Under the pieces are notes generated by a model. That model was not told the origin of the DNA. It did no database searches and worked only from the letters and a program-made list of their open reading frames with translations. Both the position numbers and the translations under genes were made by a program. A DNA stretch of 64,000 nucleotides from Plumapathes pennacea (lineage: Eukaryota > Cnidaria > Anthozoa > Antipatharia > Myriopathidae), in the NCBI GenBank assembly GCA_964036295.1, contig OZ038470.1, positions 1,042,001 to 1,106,000 on the forward strand. The letters run 5' to 3'. Every line of letters starts with the position of its first letter. The first letter of the stretch is position 1. Of the stretch, positions 34,574-52,900 are shown piece after piece.

Positions 34574-35841
34574 CAAGATTGTTTTCTTCGTCAAGGAGGG
34601 GTGGGGGAACAGTTTCCCTCGAGGGTGCGAGCAATAGCTTGCGGTTCGTGGACGTCACAAGTTGGCCGCTCATGATGCATGATGGGATGGATTTTACACG
34701 GGGTTTTATCGCAAGTTATTTGTAGGTACGACGCAATTCTCCGTGCATGGATTGCAGAAATAAAAAGTTAGATGGATGGGCACCAGTCGGGCAAGACCGA
34801 AGTGCTCATTTATTTCTGATGAAGACAAGAACAGTGTCATGACGATAAAGAGCAAACGACAGCAAATTTTAGGATATTTTCGTGGTTCGTGCAGCTGCTT
34901 GCTTGCACGCAATTTTGGACGGAAATGACGCCAAATATCGTATTTGCGCGGTGCTACATTGAAATCTACAGAAAAACCGAGATATAAAATAATACTAATA
35001 ATAATTTAATATAAAAAAGTAATAACATAGTATAATTTTATCGCTAATGTGGTAATTATTTATTTAAAGACCGTCAGTTTTTCGAGTTCTTATTGTATTC
35101 TTTTATTTTATTTTATTTAAGCCCTTTCTATGTGCTGAAATAACCGCATTTGGTAATATGAATTGATGAAGAATACTTTGGTGGAATATCTCTTGCTAGG
35201 TTTAACTCAGATAGAAAAATAATGATTGAAAGTTGAATCATGGTTTACAGTATCAAGTTTAATAAGTAAATTGTTTAGCATTATCCTTTTCATCCAGCGT
35301 TGTAGTTCTTAGGGCACCTTGTGCAAGTCTTTTTTTAGTTTGATTTACTTGCTTTATATGCCTTTCTTCTCTTTATACGTATATTTCGTTGTTTAATTCC
35401 TTTCATACTTCTGTACGAAGAGGCTCCACCCAGACTTTGAAACTCTTTACAGCACGTGTCCATGCAACGCTTATGATTAGAGCTGCATTCAGGTGAATAT
35501 GAGAACATTTATTCAAAATATGATGCAGAATCAGAATCATAATCATAAAACAATGTCAGTGTCGCTGAAACCAAAAGCAACTTCTAAAACACGTCAATAT
35601 TACGCTATTTTTCTAGGAGGAGAACTTGGTATTTGATCAGTACTTGTTATGGATAAAAGTTGATCAATATCAATTCTCACTACATCACAAGTTCATTTTC
35701 TTCTTGAACAGCTGCGAGGATCTGCATGGTGAACTCCTAAGCTCTAAAAAGAACTATATATAGGGTTTTGCAAGTTCTCTAATCATGATTGGAATAGTGA
35801 AGTAATCTTTCTGTTTTCACTGTGAACTTTCTCAGTTCGCA
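34574..35841. other. Convergent intergenic stretch between MGAT5 and the RING gene
   Basis: It holds MGAT5 3' sequence with an AATAAA at about 34759, AT-rich DNA at 34980-35100, and a partial family B repeat on the minus strand at about 35640-35710. A minus-strand AATAAA at about 35509 could serve the RING gene. No gene is seen. Confidence 0.5.
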
Positions 35842-36747
35842 TTAACGCTCGTGTGCAACGCTATTAAGCCACATATCTAAGCTTCGCCGTTGCGGGTCGG
35901 AAAACCAGTTGCTTGCAAAAGCAGTGGCCAGAAGCATGTGCACATCTTGTGAGTAGGCTGGGTAGCTGTGATAAAAATTATAGCATCGCTTGATTGAATT
36001 GAAGACGGAATTGCGCTCGGCGTAGTACGGTTTGGTCAGCATAAACCTGGAAATGAAGCGCGCCAATTGGGATATACTTCCTGGAGAGTAGCCATAGTTG
36101 TACTCAGGGTCCCAGGCATTGTCGAACTCCTCGAGATCCTCAGGGTTCCGGGATTCCAGCTCCTGTCTCATCTCTATCATATCCTGTTCGACTTTCCGTA
36201 CGGTTCTCTCCGAGTCCCTTAGTGCTTCTTTGGTACTCTTCAGGTCCAGCTCCAACAGCGCCAACTGCTCGGACAGATCTTCTATGGACAAGTTGGCAGT
36301 GTGCGCCTCTGCGATGTGCATCGTGGTCAAATGAAGTATCGCATGGCACGATCTGTGATGTTCCGCTAATTCTTTTCGCGCGACAACACGTTTGCATCCT
36401 TCGCACTGTACGGGTGAAAACGAGCACTTCGCGACGTGCGTCTCGGAGTTTTCCAGTTTTAAATTGATTTTACAGCCGTTTTCAGCGTTTACGCACCGCA
36501 CAGTTAAGTTATCCACGATCCCACGAAGAGCGTGAACTGTCGTCGCTTCGGCTTCCGTGACAAATCCTCGACACACTGGACAGGACGTCTGCTTAACTAC
36601 ATCGCCGTTCAGCCACGTCTTCAGGCATCCACTACAAAATGAATGCCCGCACGGTGTAGTGACGGCGTTCTCAAGAACTTCAGCGCAAATCCCGCACAAT
36701 AGATTGTCGTCTACGTCTGTGACAAATATGTCGCGTTTGTAGCCCAT
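35842..36747 (-). CDS. Single-exon RING plus Sina/TRAF-type zinc finger E3 ligase-like protein
   Basis: One uninterrupted 301-residue frame. The RING is C3HC4: Cys18, Cys21, Cys33, His35, Cys38, Cys41, Cys56 and Cys59 (PCGHSFCSGC, SCPVC). It is followed at about 84-133 by a Sina/TRAF-type zinc region (CVNAENGCKINLKLENSETH, CSFSPVQCEGC, HHRSCH), then a coiled coil at ~145-205. The start MGYKRDIFVTDVDDNLLCGI resembles RNF41/NRDP1 and the PDZRN/LNX group. The C-terminal ~90 residues (SRFMLTKPYYAERNSVFNSI) are not recognised, and neither the NRDP1 substrate domain nor PDZ domains are present. It probably catalyses ubiquitin transfer; the substrate is unknown. It is intronless while its neighbours are intron-rich, so it may have arisen by retroposition or within an intronless TRAF-like family. 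Confidence 0.9.
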   Translation of the reverse strand: MGYKRDIFVTDVDDNLLCGICAEVLENAVTTPCGHSFCSGCLKTWLNGDVVKQTSCPVCRGFVTEAEATTVHALRGIVDNLTVRCVNAENGCKINLKLENSETHVAKCSFSPVQCEGCKRVVARKELAEHHRSCHAILHLTTMHIAEAHTANLSIEDLSEQLALLELDLKSTKEALRDSERTVRKVEQDMIEMRQELESRNPEDLEEFDNAWDPEYNYGYSPGSISQLARFISRFMLTKPYYAERNSVFNSIKRCYNFYHSYPAYSQDVHMLLATAFASNWFSDPQRRSLDMWLNSVAHER

Positions 36748-43943
<7,196 letters not shown>

Positions 43944-46932
43944 ACTAAGTATTTATATAAGAGCAGAAGCAACGACAGCAACAGCAGCAGTGATTAGGTC
44001 AGTCTAACAACTACGAGGTACCAGTAAAAGCGATAATTGAAATATATCTATTTATTATTTATTTTCGTGTCAGTCAAACTTGTCAGTCTCCGATATGCAG
44101 AACACTAGTTAATACGAAACTTCAATCTAAAAATGCCACACAGTAATCGACCCGAGCTGGCACTTTGGCAGTGAACGCATATTTTTGTATTGATAGTTCA
44201 ATCACTTGCGCTAAAAGCCTCATGTCTCTTCTAGTGATTACTGAATGTTTCCACTTGCACAATATATAGTATGTGTTGTGTTACGAATTTTACGGCTAAC
44301 ATGTACTATGTGTTGAGCACGAATACTACGAGTTCCAAACAACTTCCGAGCATTTTCCTTGCTTCGTTTTCTTTGTGACCGATATGTAGACGACGTAGTG
44401 TTACGACCCTGAGCTCAGAATACAAATTCTCCTGATTATTCGTGAAAATATTGTATGAGTGATGTAGTAAGAACTGATAGAAGTTACATCAGCTTTCTGC
44501 AAAGAGAAAATCGAAGTTGATCACTCGTTATCATGCAACTGCTGCTGCTGTTGTTGTCGGAGCGAACGCGTTAAGCTATGAAAGCGATTATATTATAGTA
44601 CTATTGTGTCTTGATGAGAAAACCGCTATTTTTACCTGTAAATAGCGTTTTTATTAACATCTATAAAAGTAAGAAGTCATAAAGATGGGAACTTCAAATG
44701 AAGCTCCGTCCGTGAGAGTAAATACAAAAAATTGTCTCGAACATAGAGCTACTTCAATGATCTTGTAATTGTCAACATAGAAGACACGTGCAACTGTTCT
44801 CGATATTGTGAGTGTGATATCTACAGTTTTAAAATAGTTTTTAAGTTTCGCTTAGGCCCGTTTAGTCAAACGTGCCGCTGCCGTGCCGAGCTCAATGCAA
44901 ATGAGCAAAATCCATTTTTGAACCAATTTGCATTGAGTTCGACACGGTAGTGGCGCGACGTTTGAAGCGGGCCTCATAGTTTGCTTGCCTGCTTGTGGCG
45001 AGTTTTAGTTCTGTTTATTCTGTAAATAGTTTGATACCATTTTTGGCCAGTGCATCTATCCGCAAGAAAATTCTCCAAGTGTTTTAACCGTCACAGATAA
45101 TATTTTAATAGTACTAAAAGAACTTGGGATCTTGTGGTTTAGTGGAGTCAGGCTTGATTTTCTTTTTCGATCTTGATCTCGGTATCTATAAGAGATAGGA
45201 TAATACTGTTTTTGGCTCGATAAGTTAATTAGATTTCCTCCAGCTGTCGTTTTTCATAAGTCATAGCTTTCTTATCAACTCGTTGGTTTGGTTTGGTTTG
45301 GCTTTGAATTTCATGCAAAGTTGGACCGGAATATGAAATTGCCCTTCCATTGTTTATGATTTAGAAAAACGCATGTAAATGTGTGAACGTCTCAGAATTT
45401 CATTATTTTCAGTATCTCCAAGCCAGTCGTCACACAGGCTTTGACAGCTCCCTTTAGCGTAGTTTTTAGGGCATCTTATATCAACTATCGTCCTTGATGC
45501 TGTGATACAATCAAACTGAAATCCAATGGGTTACGTAAATAAGCGGCGCAGTTTTTGCCCGTTGTAAATCTCGAGAAATCTTCTCGAATTTATTCAAGAA
45601 AATAATAATAGGGCCATAATTACGATGTTCATGAGGTGGAAATCAGTTGTATTGAATATGTACTTAGCATGGGAATAAATACAGCTTGTCATGGGTAACC
45701 ATAAGGTATGGTTTGGGGGCGGATGTACAAGAATGTGGTGACGTCACGAGCCGGCATCGGTTCCAGTCCCTCTTGTTTCACACGCGCACAGAATCAAATA
45801 GCCTGCGAACAAGAGGCCAAGAATCAAATATCATGACGTCATTACTGTCGTCATCATTTTTCTGGATCACGAAATGTTGCATGTGTAAATTCCTACTCGG
45901 AAGTTGTACCTCCGTGGCCAGCAATTTAATTCTTCCTGTTATATTGAAACTATAAGATTTCGAATGCCAACGAGGGGGCTCCTGTGGCAATTCAATAATG
46001 ACACTACTATTACTATTACTGCCGCTGCTAATTACTGATACTGCACGCTGATATTGCTACTATTATGACTACGATTGCGACAACACATACTACTGACCCA
46101 TGGCCTCTCCCCTTTCAGTGTGTTTGTGTTTGTGTTTGTCTTGTACTGCTCGCAAAATCACCTACCCCCCTTCTCTCTCTCTCGCTCTCTCTCTCTTCCA
46201 CTCTGATGATTTGTAAATAGACAGATACAGTTTTTACCAAACCTAAATCTATACTACACTAGATGTAACATTTAACACACGGCTTTCTTGGAATGCAGTC
46301 TGAATACTCTGATAACATTCCGTGTCTAAATAAAGTCACTCTCCCTCCCCTCCCCCCGCCAAGCATTCCCGCCAAGAGCAAAATTACTTGATAGTATGGT
46401 GTAAAATTTCACCTTCAATCAATTTGTCATTATTACTGGATAATTTTGATGACAGCGAACAATGTTATTTGTTTTGAATGAAATTATTCATGTATCCATA
46501 TTCTCGGACCGCTCGAGCCACACGTGTGGCAAAAAAAAAACCACATTACGTTGAATGAATTAATGCAAATATTAGCGCGCGAAATGTGGAGACCATTCAG
46601 ACCATTGTTCAGCACACAAGAATTTCATTATCAGAACTAAAGTCGTGCGAGTCCGTGCCCGAGGGACAAAAGTTTGTTCCATCTCCCACGAGACCCGGCT
46701 GCTCAGTTTGCTGTACGATAAACACGAAACATCATGGTGGATACAAAGCGCCGAAGGATCGAGCAGCACTGAAGAACTCATTAGCGTTCAGTTTACAATT
46801 GAATCTGGGGAATAATTTTCAATTCCATATCTCCTGTCATCTAAAGCAGATGCGGATCCGACCAACACCATACAAAACCGCAGCCTGGGATGGTTCCGTC
46901 GGATTTTCGTCGCTTCTTTGACATCTTGGCTG
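43944..46932. other. Intergenic stretch between CDKL1 and PDE1
   Basis: No gene is seen. It holds a diverged family B copy (about 44420-44575), a hairpin element (44854-44974), CT/TC simple sequence at about 46165-46200, an AATAAA at about 45672, and AATAAAG at about 46329. The longest frame (46586-46921) has no recognisable similarity and is probably PDE1 5' leader or chance. Confidence 0.5.
44854..44974. mobile_element. Hairpin MITE of about 120 bp
   Basis: The left arm AGGCCCGTTTAGTCAAACGT then GCCGCTGCCGTGCCGAGCTC is mirrored by the right arm (GAGTTCGACACGGTAG ... AAGCGGGCCT) around a short AT-rich centre. It is non-coding. Confidence 0.8.
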
Positions 46933-49900
46933 ATGGGGTCGGCTTGTGTGAAAAGAAAGGAGGCACCACTCGGACGGGGGGGAGGCCCACATAGATCAGA
47001 ACCGTACCACGTACAAAAGTGCTGTAATGCGGGAGGTAAGTGCAGTCTGCTTACGTTGCATGTCGTAATACGTTTGTTTGTGCGATGGAAGAGTTGATGT
47101 TGGATCTGGCCGTGTATTTACTGCTCGCTTGTCAGGTCTGAACGCTCGCGCGCTTCTCCCCGGCGGTTGAGTAAAGCTACCCGCGCAAGAACGGTGTTTA
47201 ATGCTTTGCAAAACGTTTCAAGAGCCTTATTGTTCGAACTCCCGCATAATTTATGTTTAGTTCAATTCTCATTGTTCGAAAGAAGTATATTCATAGTGGT
47301 CGTGTTGCACCTTTATTTTACATTGTTCCCGCTTTGTACCCGCCGCATGTCTGCCAGCCAGCCGGGGATTGATCGGCCTGTTATTTCGGGTCGAATTTAC
47401 TGCTATTAAAAGTAAATGATATGCCTACGTTTTGTTAATATTCAAGAAAAACCTTCTATAAGCGACGTGTTTACTTCGTTCTATCCGAGAGTCAACGAAG
47501 TTGAGGTGTAATAATGACCGGCTGACGGAAAGGAAGTGGACTGAATACCAAACAGAACGCGTTAAAAACTGGCACAGATATGAAATTTTTTCTACAAGCG
47601 ATGCAACCGTTTTTCGGATAGCGAAAAATGTACGTAATTCGAAACGTATGGCGAAACAACAATCAGAGAGAAAACGTTAAATCAAAACGTATTTCGAAGT
47701 ATCAAACAGAACGCATTAAAAGCCGTTTTTTTTTTTTTTTTTTTTTCAAAAGATATGTTTTAATGAGAAAGCCTTGCTTACGGCGAGAACTTGTAAAAGT
47801 GCTGCTAATTACATCTCTACATCAAACATACGGTTAATTAGCTTCTTTCCCTCAAACCGAGTCGGATCTTTGATATTAAGGTTTTTTTTTTAGTTTGCTG
47901 TTCAGCATGTGTTTTGTAAACAACTTTGCAAGACAGGTTGAAGTGAAAATTTCGTCCTATTCCCCAAAATTAAGAGGAAATGCTAAAGATTGCGTGGGCT
48001 AGTGAGGAATCTCTCGAACGAAATGAAGCTCGCATATCGGAAATCAGAAAACTTGGTAAGCTAAGTACGTAACCATACAACCAGAATAATGTGAAAGACG
48101 GAGTTTGGTGAAAAAACACCATGTTGCAAAACCACAGGACCGATCGCATCTTGGTCTATCTCGAGCTCAAGTATAACGCCGAGTTTACAAACAGGACTTG
48201 TTTTGCTTTCTTTCGCCGTGAAAAACAAGAAAAATGTCGGTATTGTCAATTGTCGTTTGGGATGTTGTCATAATTCACAGGAGACTGCTTTTGTTCGGCC
48301 GCCATTTGGTATCGCATTAAAGTCAAAATGTAGCGGAGATTTTGAGCGCCACGCCTGGTGCCTTCAGTTCTACAGGTTATCACTGCATGCGGTGAGTTGT
48401 GTGATCGGCTTTGACAAATGCACTTACAATTTTTTTTTATGTTGCGAATTAATGTTTAGTACAAAAACTCGAGAGTATATACATATATAAAAAAAAAAAC
48501 AGCTAGTCGCCTGAAGAAAATTTGAATTTTGTCTTTAGCAGATATGCTCCTGTCAAATTATTTTTATGTTTCCGTCTAGAAAGTCATTTTGGATATACTT
48601 TCATTTAAAGCGGCGACAGGCAAATTTGCATAGCCCTGAAGCACCGTGGCAAAAATAGAACTATTGGTCGGAACATTGTCGTTCAGAGTCGTGCAATCAC
48701 ACTATCGAAGGCAAGTGGACTGCATTTCTGATGGTATAAATCATTCAATATTTTATTGCTGCGGCAGAAAAACTACGAACATTTTTCATGAATATTCTGA
48801 AATTGCAAATGAAGAGTTTGTGCAATCTGGCGGTAGATAGGCTGGTTAATTCTTTTTTTTTTTTTTTTTTTTTTTTTTTTGTTGTTGTCGTTGTTGTTTC
48901 GGGCGATGCGACTGTACAGATCTAGATCATTTAGCAAGAAGCAATTTAGCAGATCAGTAAAAATTTCATTTCATTTCCCGCTGTTGCTTATGTGGTGTCT
49001 TTTTGATTGATGTAAAAAAGAGTTCTGTGAAACAAGAGATCAGCACGACAATAGCATTAATTATTGATTTTTATCTGGCTTTTGGAGAACAGAATTTTCT
49101 TTTGAGGGAGGGGATGGGGCAACATTTGCGATTGCGCTTTAAATTTTCATAACGAAAATAAATATAACAACGAAAATTAACGGAAATGGTATGTCAAAAT
49201 CTGACTTGCTTGTCACAGCTTCAGACTTTACGCTTTTGACTGAAAAACAGTTGAAAATTTTGTGTCAGACTTTTACAAATTGTCTGCTTTGCTCTCGCTA
49301 GCTCGCGTCGAACGTTCCCTTGCTAATGTTCGCTTTGAGTATTATTCAAATTGAAAACATTTTAGCATCTCGAGAGCACTTTATTGACCAAAAATTTGTC
49401 AGCGGCGGACAAGGATCTTTGTGGCGAATAAAACAGGATTTTTCGAAATGGCCTTAGATTGGATCGTGCTGCAAAATTGGCAGCGGTGAATCTGTTGATG
49501 TCGTTATCGAAGATAAAGAAAATTCGTCAATGAGGTTTCTCGGGCCAGACCACTCGGGTTCCAAGAATAGATTTATATTTAGCTGCCTCCTTGTCACACA
49601 CGCAATGCGGGAATGATTTGATTAAAGTTAAGTTGAGAATAACATTATGCCACTTTTCGGTCAATCCTTTAACTCAAAAACCTATTACCTAATCTCTTCC
49701 CAACGCGCTACAACCCGGCTGCCCTAGACAAAATGTTCGAGTAACCGGCTCATGTTTAGTGAAGTGGTGAAAATTCACAAACTTTATTCCGTGTGAATCG
49801 TACTCGAAATTGAAATCGACTCTCAGTAATATTGTAGCTCGTTTTGGTTGGTCTGTATTTTTTTATTGAACGTAGCATTAACAAAAAGTAAGCCATCTTT

Positions 49901-52900
49901 TTGTCTTGGATACTTAGTTTTGAGAACGTTGATAAACATTAGATTTTGAAAACAACTTTTACAAATACGTTTTAATTTAGCTTTTCTTGGCCCTATCAAG
50001 GAATGTCGTCCATTTGTGCACTATTTGCGGTATAAGACGGAACGATCAAGACGAAACAAGCAACCTTAAAATCAGGTTTTTAAAAGGGTTGATTATAATC
50101 ACAAGACCCACTTATATTTTCGTAAATTCACTGTGTTTTATCCTCACTAGACATTCTGCAAATTATAGAACTAGCTTAATCTTGTCGCATTTGTTGGGCT
50201 CTTCGTTTCTTTGCCCACTTCCGTGAAGCTAAAAATTATGTCTTCACCAGTGTGTTACTCCTACATGCGTGTTACTCCTGTATTCACCAACAGCATTGTT
50301 TCTCACTCCACAGAAAAGCCACACATTCACGTGACGACGGTCTCATCCGAATGCAAGTGTGGAAACAACGCAAATAAGAAGTATGAATGCACTTGTAACA
50401 GCACTGGAAATGAGTTCCTGGATCGCCCACAGTCCTCCACGGCCCCTGATAAAGTTTCCATCATGGCGGCCTCAAGGTTAGTCTGTGACGTACGCATTCT
50501 CATTCCCAGACTCTTTTCTTTACTCCGAGAAACAAGCACGAGAACGAGGATGTGACGTATGTGGAGCTATTCTGCTATTGGTTCCATCATTGGATTTGTG
50601 GGTCTAAACAATATTTGCTCTCTTTTGCTTCGCGTTCAAGGTCTGCGCGCAACAACTACCCGCGTTTAGTTGATTTACAGCTGTGTCAAGTCAATTAGTC
50701 CTGGGGCCAATTCAATAAAACATTTACAAATGTATTTTACAAGTTTGACCAATTTCCCCACACGCTAAAACACACTTTACTAATCCAATGCCATGACCAG
50801 ATAAGTTCCAGTTATACAGTTGAGACCTGTATTTGTAATGTTTTGCAAACTTTTGTCCGATCGGAGTCTGTTTAGTGGTGTTTGAATAATGGTTCAACTT
50901 GTAGAATACACGTTTAAATGTTTATCGAATTGGCCCCTGGTTGTAGTTGTGAGCGTATAATCGCGTGCAGATCCGGCTACTTGTCGCGTTGCGTTCAGGT
51001 GAATTTACCCTGACGCGATAGTCTCGCAATACCCAGTGATACTAAAACCGTTTTGTCTTACAAAAATTACAAACAAATGCTATTTTTGTCGTCATTTCGT
51101 TGTCTATTTGACGAGTGGATTAGCAGCTGTGTCAATAACAACTTCCCACTGTGTTGTTATATATGCGATCAGATATTTGTTGCTGTTGTTGTTGTTTATG
51201 TTTTTTCGGTTTACTTGTGTTACCTTCCGCATATAGATTGGCTAAATAGCTCCGTGTGTCTTTTTAAAGAAACTAAAGTAAAACGTGTTCAAAACACCAC
51301 CGGGTAATGTTATTATGCAAGCAATTATAAGCACGCTACTGGTATCGCATTACATCTGGATGATTTCACCAACAGGCTTCCAACGTTCCTATGAAAAAAA
51401 AGAAAAGAAAAGAAAAAAACTCTTTAAATCTTGGGCTTCACTGTAAATAAATATACTGTTTTTCCATTTTGATTTTGTAAGCGAAAGTTTCAGAAGTGTA
51501 AATAATCAAATCTGCTATTCAAATTAGATATAGAGGGCATTCTTAGAAGGTTTGTTGTAATTAATCGTTCAGCTAGGTCTGCGGGACCGACCCGCCGTTT
51601 ACGATACTGTACCTCTGACTGGACGTCTGCTGTCAGTTCTCGGCACTATCAAGAGTACACCGGTAGGGTCAGTAGGAGTAAGAAACGCGCCTTTGCTGCG
51701 TCTGTGATTGTGTGTTTATGTTTCCATCGTAACGTGATTCAGATTTTGATCAGTTTTTTACTCGTGTCAGTGTGTGTAGCTTGATTGATGAAATTCACTC
51801 TTGTCCGTATAGATTGTGAATTAGTGTGATTTTGTTCTGCTAGCCTTTTGTTCAGCCTTTGCTTTGGTCGATTGCCGATATGATCAAACTTATTGTAACC
51901 GTATATGCGGCATAATGGATCAACTTTATTTGCATTGTTGTGACGCATATCTTTAGGCCAGACGTTTTACTCTATAGATTGATCAAACTCCGGGCATCTA
52001 TCACTTTTGAATCACGACTCAGGTAGAGAAAATTCGTGGTTTTCTGAGTTGTCTGAGTGATCATCACATCTGTCTCGTAACCTAATTTTCATTCCATGGA
52101 TAATTCGGCAGACCAGACTAGACAAACATAAATGCCAGGAGCTGCTAAGTCACATCATATTGCGTTCACATATCAAACCAGCGACATAAGAACCAGACGA
52201 AATCAACTGAAGTTAAAGCTAGGCAATTCTCTCATTCTGTTCTGAACAAAATGGATGGACAGCTTACAGGGGCGGAGCCAGCATTTTTAGTGGGTAGTTT
52301 CCGGAATTGAGCGCCGAAGGCGCGAGTATGCTAGGGGGGTCCGGGGGCATGCTCCCCCGGGGAAATTTTAAAATCTAGGAGGCCAGAAACGCCATTTCCT
52401 GCAATTTTTGACGAAGGGGCGAGAAACAAAATTGAATGAAGGTGATTTCGTGAATGCTGCGGTCAGGTATCCCGCATGTTTGATCTTCCGAGACCACATG
52501 CTGGATAACCGAGCGCAATCTGTTTGCTTAACCTTTTTGTGGCTATCTAGTCCACATTCAGCAAAGAGATTGGCCGCCAATTTTTCAGCAATTCCGAATT
52601 GTCCTTCTTAAACAAAAGTCGGAGAACCGCTCGGCGCTGTGTTACAGAGAGCTCGCCTTTGTCATAGCTATAATTCAGCGTGTTGACAAGGTCAGGCCCT
52701 AGGTGACCCCAGAATCTTAAATAAAACTCAGCAGGCAAACCATCCGGACCGAGAGATTTGCAAGACTCCATTGAGTTGAGAGCGTCATAACACTCAGCGA
52801 TAGGATCTTGCGATTCTTGTAAATTTGCTAGTGCTGCATCAAGTTGAACCCAAGTAAGAGGTCACTTGCATATTTCTCCGTATAGTGAACTACTGAATAT

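Noticed and set aside
36098-36467. Frames opposite and within the RING gene
   Set aside because: They are shadow frames of a well-supported conserved coding exon.
46586-46921. 111-codon frame upstream of PDE1
   Set aside because: No recognisable similarity; its end falls just before the PDE1 start and it is best treated as leader or intergenic DNA.
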